64,000 bases of DNA from contig NC_081406.1 of the NCBI RefSeq assembly GCF_030272615.1, positions 480,968,900-481,032,899 on the forward strand, given 5' to 3'. The translations under genes were made by a program, and so were the position numbers. Shown piece by piece: positions 60,341 through 64,000 of this stretch. This DNA is from Cryptomeria japonica (Eukaryota > Streptophyta > Pinopsida > Cupressales > Cupressaceae). The notes under the pieces are model-generated. The model searched no databases. It was not told the DNA's origin and was given only the letters and a program-made list of their open reading frames with translations. Each line of letters begins with the position of its first letter. The first letter of the stretch is position 1.

Positions 60341-61879
60341 GAACTAGGTATTGAACAAGATGTGTGAGACTAGATGAAAATGGAAAGAATATGGAAGACC
60401 AAGAGTTTGGATGGAATGTAAATGAATCTGAGGTGTACTTGCAATGTCCAAAGTGTAAGACCAAGTATGTATGTAGTAGAGTAGGTGTGGCTTCCAAAGA
60501 GATGATAGTTTCTCTTGATGAGGTAAGTTGACCTTGACTCTAAGTAAGACCAAATGAGACCCAAAGGTGATAGACCTTGATGAGGTACCACTTAGCAAAA
60601 TGTTGTTGTATGTAATGTGTTGACAAAGTATGATGAGGACAAGCAAATGACCTTTTGACTCAACTTTAGAAAAATGTGAATGGAATGCACAGTGTAAAGC
60701 AATGATAGACTTTGTGAGACCCAAAAACAGGTTGAATGCTAGATGAAAACCTGAAGAGATAGCTTAGGAAGCTCAAGAATTCTGAAACTAATTGCTCTTG
60801 TTTGTTGGACTGTAAATTTTTCCAATTTGTGAAGTTGTTTGTTGTGACCAAATCTGAAATTTTGACTATTTTTCGTGACAAGAGGACACAATGTTGATGA
60901 GGACTCAATGTTTGCAAGTGTTTAGACTCAAAATGACTCTAAGAAAAGTGTGTTGTTTGATGTAAGATTGTTTTGCATACACTTGAAGACACAAAAGACA
61001 CAATGTTTTGCTGTTTGATCTTGAATGTTTGATTGTTCAAAATAAGACAAGCACAATTCTTATGGTTGGCCAGGACAATAGTTGTTGATCCCACATGGAG
61101 TTTCCCCCGAGGCTACGCTATTCAGAGCGGATACTTAGATGCTTGACCCCACTGGCTCCACCCTTGACACTCACTTCTTGGGGCAGCCAAGCATCAGTCC
61201 CTATGAAAACTCCCCATGGCGAACTTTGTATCTCTACTAAGAACCGTATGTGTGTGGGCCGCTACCAGAGGTCCGACCTCCTGCCCCAACAACTAGAAGG
61301 ATTTTGGCTTCTAAAACAAAAAGGTGCTAGTAAGGGCATTTGCTCATGTGGCCATACATGTGGCACTTTCAGCTCTATAAATACAGAAGGCTCCTAGCCA
61401 GTAGGGGTTACGCCCTACAAATGATTAAATAAATTTGATCAAACAGGTTTATGGGGAGACATAGTGTCGGTATGAACTAATCAACACACGTTATCCATAG
61501 TTTTCACCATGAATACAATTATTTATAGTGGTTCAGAAGAGGTGGGTTTTCCTCGCTACCACTTGGGTCATTCTCTCCTCACTAGTAGTCCTAATGACCA
61601 CACAGGGAGACAGGCCCTCTAAAGATTAAACAAAAAGAGCCTATTGCTCAAGACACAAAAGACAATGGTTCAATTTTAGTGCACCAATTGAAGTGTTTGC
61701 TAATCTATGAAAACAAGGCACACAATAAATATCAAAAACCCTTGCCAAGGTCCTGCAATAAAGATCTATTAGTAGTTTGGATAGTTTGAAATAATCACCC
61801 CTTCCTGCAAGCACACAAGTTAGGTAAATTTTAGATCCAAAAGACTTTGTGAAATAGGGGCCTTCAACAATGCGTTTTG

Positions 61880-62790
61880 TTGACCAATTCAAATATCTGA
61901 TTCATCATAAAAAAGACCACCTGTAAAATTTCAAGAGATTTCCAGAAATGTAAGAAAATCCAAAACAATTGCTAATTTGCTCCAAAAATTAATTTTTTAT
62001 GAAAAATAATAAAAAATTCATATAAAACGCAAAATAGATCCAAAAAATCTGAATTTTTTACTAGAGAGTCCTGATGGTCTTCCAAACCTGCATAAAACAA
62101 TTTCTGTAACAAATCCAAACAGTTTGTGAGATATGAGTAAAATAATGCAAAACCCTAATTTTCAAAGATCTAAATTTTGAGGAATGATTTTGCATCAAAT
62201 TTAAAATCACAAACAACAGATCCTATGTATAATTCTGAGAGATTTCCAAAAATGTAAGAAAATCCAAAAAATTCGCTAATTTGCTCTCAAAATTAATTTT
62301 TTATGAAAACTCATAAAAAATTCATATAAAATGAAAATTTGATCAAAAAAATCTGAAATTTTTACTAAATCCTTCTGATACTTTTCTTGACTTTTAGAAA
62401 AAATTTGATACCAAAATTTGAAGCCGTTTGGGAGATCTGATCAAAATAAGGAAAAACCCTAATTTTTAAAGATCTAATTTTTTAGGAAATATTTTGCATC
62501 AAAATTAAAATCACGAAGAACAAATCCTCTGTATAATTATGAGAGATTTCCAAAAATGTAAGAAAATCCAAAAAATTCGCTCATTTTCTCTCAAAAATAT
62601 TTTTTAATGAAAATTCATAAAAAATTCATAGAAAATTAAAATATACTCCAATAGATCAAAAAAAAAATTTTGAGAGTTCCTGATATTGTCTTAAACTTGC
62701 AAAAAAAATTTGGTGCAAAATTTCTAAGTTGTTTGTGAGATATGATTGAATCTCTCCAAGATCTTGATTTTGTGTCCAAAACCTAGCTGC
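61880..62790. repeat. Three tandem copies of a ~303-bp unit in the gypsy-2 leader
   Basis: GAGATTTCCAAAAATGTAAG (first copy with one change) occurs at about 61938, 62242 and 62545. Each is followed by AAAATCCAAAA and GCTAATTTGCTC, later AATTCATAAAAAATTCATA and GATCTAA. Confidence 0.8.
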
Positions 62791-62877
62791 ACAAGGTTAT
62801 TCTCCAAATTGTTTTACAAAGCATCAATATAGGGTTAGAAAAATTTGCAAAAAACATAGATCTAACAAAAAACTCAT

Positions 62878-62896
62878 GCCCCATGGTGGGCGCCAA
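62878..62896 (-). other. gypsy-2 primer binding site candidate
   Basis: The minus strand reads TTGGCGCCCACCATGGGGC a few bases inside the 5' LTR. TGGCGCC is a known start for plant gypsy primer sites that pair with a tRNA 3' end. The exact tRNA was not checked. Confidence 0.55.
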
Positions 62897-62902
62897 AAAT
62901 TT

Positions 62903-63718
62903 TATGGTGAAAATGGATAACAACAATGATAATATTGAAAGACTAAATAGATTCAACCACAAAACCCTAGCCTAACAACAACAAAGATCCACCATAACAT
63001 ATGAAGATTACCTAAGACAATGCAAATCAAATGAAACCACAAATATTATACCATCACATGTCCAATAGGTTTTGAATCTCCATTCTTCCTATCTCCATTG
63101 ATCTTGCTTGATATATTTGCTCTCAGATTTTGTGCACAAGAGCTCAACAAAGAACGGAAATGTGGTTGCAAGTAGGCTTGATTGCATATGCAAGTTCGAA
63201 AGCATAGTCGAGGTTGAATGCATAGTGAGGGTAATCAATTGATTAAGATGCATAGATTGATTAGGGTTGATAATGAAGGAAGTATCCTCTTATATAGAAG
63301 ACACTATATGAAATGGAGGGATAAGATTAAGAGGTGTAAAAGATAAATGGTCAGCTATGATTAAAGGGTAGGTAAAAGAAATAAGAAAATAATAATAGGG
63401 TAGGTAGTGTAGGAATTAAGAGATGAATGACATGTGTCATGGGTAGAAAAGGCTAATGAATTAATTAAATAAATAAAGATTTAATTAATTAATAGAAGAA
63501 TAGGGATCAATTAAATAAATAAGATATTTATTTAATTTAAGAAAAAGGGTAATTTAAATAAATAAATGTATTTATTTAAATGAGAAATAAGGCTAGAAGA
63601 GGATAAATGAATTAATTAAATAAATAAATATTTATTTAATTAATAGAAGAATTAGGCTAAAGTAATTAAATAAATAAAATATTTATTTAATTAGACACGA
63701 CAATTTTAGGTGTCTACA
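62903..63718 (-). repeat. gypsy-2 5' LTR (right copy)
   Basis: It matches the left LTR at about 98 percent by eye. The outer end TGTAGACACC is followed by the CTAAC duplication. The inner end differs from the left copy (TAAAAT versus TATACA on the minus strand), so its boundary is placed where the identity stops. Confidence 0.88.
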
Positions 63719-64000
63719 CTAACCATTGTTTCGAAGGGTACACTAGTAATCACCTATAGCACACGGGTGACTAATGCTATGTGATACTCAGGTTGGGAAG
63801 GAGATAGTTGATTATATCACTAAGGTCACAAGGTGATATATGTCAAAAGTTAATTCTTTCTTGGTGGACAAACTCTTTGTTGGCGGCCTATAGGTGATGA
63901 TAGTTGGAATCCATTGATTTGGTAGGTTCACTACTTGGGGTCTCTCTTAATCCCATATGACCCTTGGGTTGCACAATGGACCCTCAATGTAGTATGGGAT
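63719..64000. other. Right flank, nothing recognised
   Basis: It continues the DNA found left of 52001. No coding frame is supported. Confidence 0.4.

Larger units (their letters stand above)
60341..62902 (-). other. gypsy-2 long 5' leader
   Basis: About 2.5 kb between the primer site and the Gag start. No protein domain is seen. It includes a tandem array (separate entry). Long leaders are usual in large gypsy lineages. Confidence 0.6.
52006..63718 (-). mobile_element. gypsy-2: 11.7-kb non-autonomous Ty3/gypsy element with antisense captured PMD gene
   Basis: Two direct LTRs (left about 822 bp, right about 816 bp) differ by about 13 substitutions and one 2-bp indel by eye. CTAAC flanks both ends (52001-52005 and 63719-63723). 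On the minus strand the order is 5' LTR, primer site, long leader with tandem repeats, Gag, zinc knuckle, protease, a non-enzymatic stretch, integrase C-terminal tail, a 3.4-kb downstream region, and 3' LTR. RT, RNase H and the integrase core are absent. The long leader, TGGCGCC-type primer site and extra antisense ORF recall the Tat/Ogre-like lineages; this placement is inference. Confidence 0.9.

Noticed and set aside
61095-61397. 100-residue frame with CxxG-like text in the gypsy-2 leader
   Set aside because: It is antisense to the element, has no domain and lies in the long leader; no coding evidence.
1-64000. CRISPR arrays, bacterial operons, tRNA or rRNA genes
   Set aside because: No regular spacer arrays, no tRNA-like cloverleaf or rRNA segments were recognised. 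The sequence is clearly plant nuclear DNA.

Overview
The window looks like a gene-poor, repeat-saturated stretch of a large seed-plant nuclear genome, most likely a gymnosperm. This rests on introns with GT..AG ends, plant-specific transposon families, a chloroplast protein gene, and a very high density of old nested LTR, LINE and CACTA elements. The species call is inference. Only one ordinary, intact host gene is visible: a PAM68-like photosystem II assembly factor on the minus strand at 35907-36632.

Layout. 1-3499: 3' part of a Ty3/gypsy element (gypsy-1) with a protease-like ORF, polypurine tract and 3' LTR. 3500-6296: minus-strand LINE remnant (zinc finger/connection, RNase H, then a further coding domain). 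6297-6449: LTR tail. 6450-6569 and 24774-28530: plus-strand LINE-A, split by an 18.2-kb CACTA transposon (6570-24773) with matching terminal inverted repeats and a 3-bp AAG target duplication. The CACTA carries a TNP2-type transposase and a second multi-exon gene (both minus), a captured 1209-codon plus-strand ORF of unknown family, a captured PPR gene piece, and a nested solo LTR (17487-18980, duplication TTGGG). 28531-33125: a 1.1-kb tandem repeat split by an internally deleted Copia element (28915-30954, duplication AAAGG). 33126-38227: PAM68 island with a 270-bp tandem array and AT-rich flanks. 38228-48150: LINE-B with ORF1, endonuclease, RT, RNase H and a downstream extra domain, interrupted by a solo Copia LTR (44403-45525, duplication CTTTG). 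48151-52005: simple sequence and AT-rich DNA. 52006-63718: an 11.7-kb minus-strand Ty3/gypsy element (gypsy-2) with both LTRs and a CTAAC duplication. It keeps Gag, protease and the integrase tail but lacks RT, RNase H and the integrase core, and it holds an antisense plant-mobile-domain (PMD) gene piece with its intron. 63719-64000: flank.

Three themes stand out. First, decayed ORFs are interrupted mainly by TAG, as expected if methylated CAG (CHG) sites deaminate to TAG; the 1209-codon CACTA ORF has six in-frame stops, all TAG, and no frameshift. Second, transposons here have taken up host genes (unknown ORF and PPR in the CACTA; antisense PMD in gypsy-2). Third, LINEs carry a conserved-looking coding domain after RNase H that does not match a familiar LINE domain. 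All coordinates of decayed elements are read by eye and are approximate unless target duplications or codons fix them.
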